A stretch of DNA of 64,000 nucleotides from Branchiostoma floridae (taxonomy: Eukaryota > Chordata > Leptocardii > Amphioxiformes > Branchiostomatidae): contig NC_049979.1 of assembly GCF_000003815.2 (NCBI RefSeq), positions 22,324,726 to 22,388,725 of the forward strand, read 5' to 3'. A program made the translations under genes and the position numbers. Positions 62,778 through 64,000 of this stretch are shown here, piece by piece (positions within the stretch are counted from its first letter, which is position 1; the number at the start of each line of letters is the position of its first letter). A model generated the notes under the pieces. The model worked only from the letters and a program-made list of their open reading frames with translations, was not told where the DNA came from and searched no databases.

Positions 62778-63596
62778 GACCTAATACGACCGAATCTCGT
62801 CGACTCTGTGACAGGGGCTTACTGTAAGGAATTGGAACTGACTGACACCCTGAGCTTTAAACCATGACTACTCACCTCGCCATCTGGACAGTATCGGAAA
62901 AGATTTTTGGAATTCCACTTAAAACATATGGTGACATTCTCTAACACATGTTATAAGAGTTCTACTGAAGGGATTAAACGCAATGGGCCAGTTGATTACA
63001 GTTCAAGGCGCTAAGATATGACATAAGCGTTTCCACACTCCTTTACTTACAAGACAAATAACGTTATAGCTGGTATTAACACAGTTCATTTCACACATGT
63101 GAAAACGTGTTTCACGGTACTAGATAAGTTTAGTCTGCGTTGTTAAGACTTAACGATGTAGTTCTCCCTGGAACATTGTTGAGACCTGAGCTTTATTATA
63201 AGAAGAAAATTTTACCTTGAAATCAACAATTCTCACACCTTACCGACCAACAAAAATCAACCTTCTTGCTTAAGTCGTCCAACACCTTTATCTATGAAAA
63301 TGTTGGACAATTCATCTCCCATTGCGTACAGAACAGAAGTCAAACCCATCAAATAGTAGAAGTAGATTTAGAATAGATTTTATTTCCCGTTCATCTATAA
63401 ATATCATGTTCCTTCTTTGTTAAGTATACAATTATGTGTACCACGCTGTTTGCAATTAGCCTTCGGGCATTAGTTTGCAATAAAGATGTCAATTATTCTT
63501 GCTGCATATCGGTTGTGATTGTACCCGGGCTCTTGAGCCACCTCCGTATAGGTAGTTACAATCAGCCAATTGCAACCAGCACTTTGATATATTAAA

Positions 63597-63637
63597 GAAG
63601 AAAAAAAAAGAAAAAAAAAGAAAAGAAAAAAAAAAAG
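63597..63637. repeat. A-rich simple sequence
   Basis: About 40 bases of A runs broken by single G, directly before the fold-back element at 63642. Confidence 0.9.
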
Positions 63638-63641
63638 AACC

Positions 63642-63745
63642 GTAGCCTGGATTCCAGACTGTTTTTCCAGAGCCTACAACACAGGCCAGTTGTAGGGCTA
63701 TTACATGCTCCCAACTCACTGGAAACAGTCTGGTATCCAGTCTAC
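63642..63745. mobile_element. 104-bp fold-back element, TAGCCTGG-ATCCAG family
   Basis: GTAGCCTGGATTCCAGACTG at the left; the inverse right end is GTAGACTGGATACCAGACTG. Arms of ~26 bp with about three mismatches. Same terminal motif as 19080-19177, so one family with different interiors. Confidence 0.85.
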
Positions 63746-64000
63746 ACCGTTAATCTTCAAGCAGATGCATGTTGCCAAAAATGTAAGCCTTGACGTTAAC
63801 TTAAGTGCATTTTAAGTGCACAAACATCCCTAAGTTTAAGTAAATGGCGCTGTTTGTGGCTTGGAGCTTTGACACAAAATCGAGAGCGTGGTAGAGTCAT
63901 GGTATCTCCAAACAGATGGAAGAAGGCGAAATCGCAACGTTTCAAAAGCTGCACAAGTGATCCTTACCACAGCTCCACGGTCTTTTCGGCACGGCAAAGC

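Noticed and set aside
1-64000. CRISPR arrays, bacterial operons, viral genes
   Set aside because: No direct-repeat/spacer arrays, no operon-like gene packing and no viral coding sequence; the repeats seen are eukaryotic elements and microsatellites.

Overview
The window is animal nuclear DNA. Genes are split into many short exons with GT..AG borders, introns and spacers are long and AT-rich, and there are many small dispersed repeats, fold-back elements and microsatellites. I see no bacterial or viral gene set. The recognisable genes are most chordate-like in sequence. One compact, complete LTBP gene, together with the repeat style, suggests an invertebrate deuterostome, most likely a lancelet (Branchiostoma). 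The organism is an inference; the gene families are read directly from the translated exons.

Layout. (1) About 1-11.3 kb is mostly non-coding, with a CpG-rich left edge holding two very weak exon candidates, a 208-bp inverted-repeat element and retroelement remnants. (2) 11.3-19.3 kb on the minus strand holds three consecutive, phase-compatible exons of a NUDT14-type Nudix hydrolase (UDP-sugar pyrophosphatase). Its first and last exons were not found. Its introns are full of one recurring repeat family, including a 4-copy, ~240-bp array dense in palindromic ATGCAAAT octamers. (3) 19.3-27.3 kb is spacer. (4) 27.4-27.9 kb on the plus strand is one intact coding exon for a C6orf120 (UPF0669) secreted protein. 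(5) 31.8-58.5 kb on the minus strand is a latent TGF-beta-binding protein (LTBP) gene. I could reconstruct 26 coding exons with fully consistent splice phases (4266 nt, 1421 residues), from signal peptide to stop. (6) 58.5-64 kb is its upstream flank.

The LTBP runs: signal peptide, 4-Cys motif, EGF, long Ser/Gly/Arg linker with RGD, TB1, cbEGF, TB2, a very short hinge, ten EGFs, TB3, two EGFs, TB4, linker-EGF, terminal EGF. TB3, and only TB3, carries the Phe-Pro insertion that lets vertebrate LTBPs hold the TGF-beta propeptide. The last exon sits in a perfect 172-bp tandem duplication, which creates a second possible terminal exon.

NUDT14 and C6orf120 are divergent (head to head); C6orf120 and LTBP converge (tail to tail, 3.9 kb apart). 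The three genes have no obvious shared pathway. LTBP and C6orf120 products are secreted; NUDT14 is a cytosolic nucleotide-sugar hydrolase.
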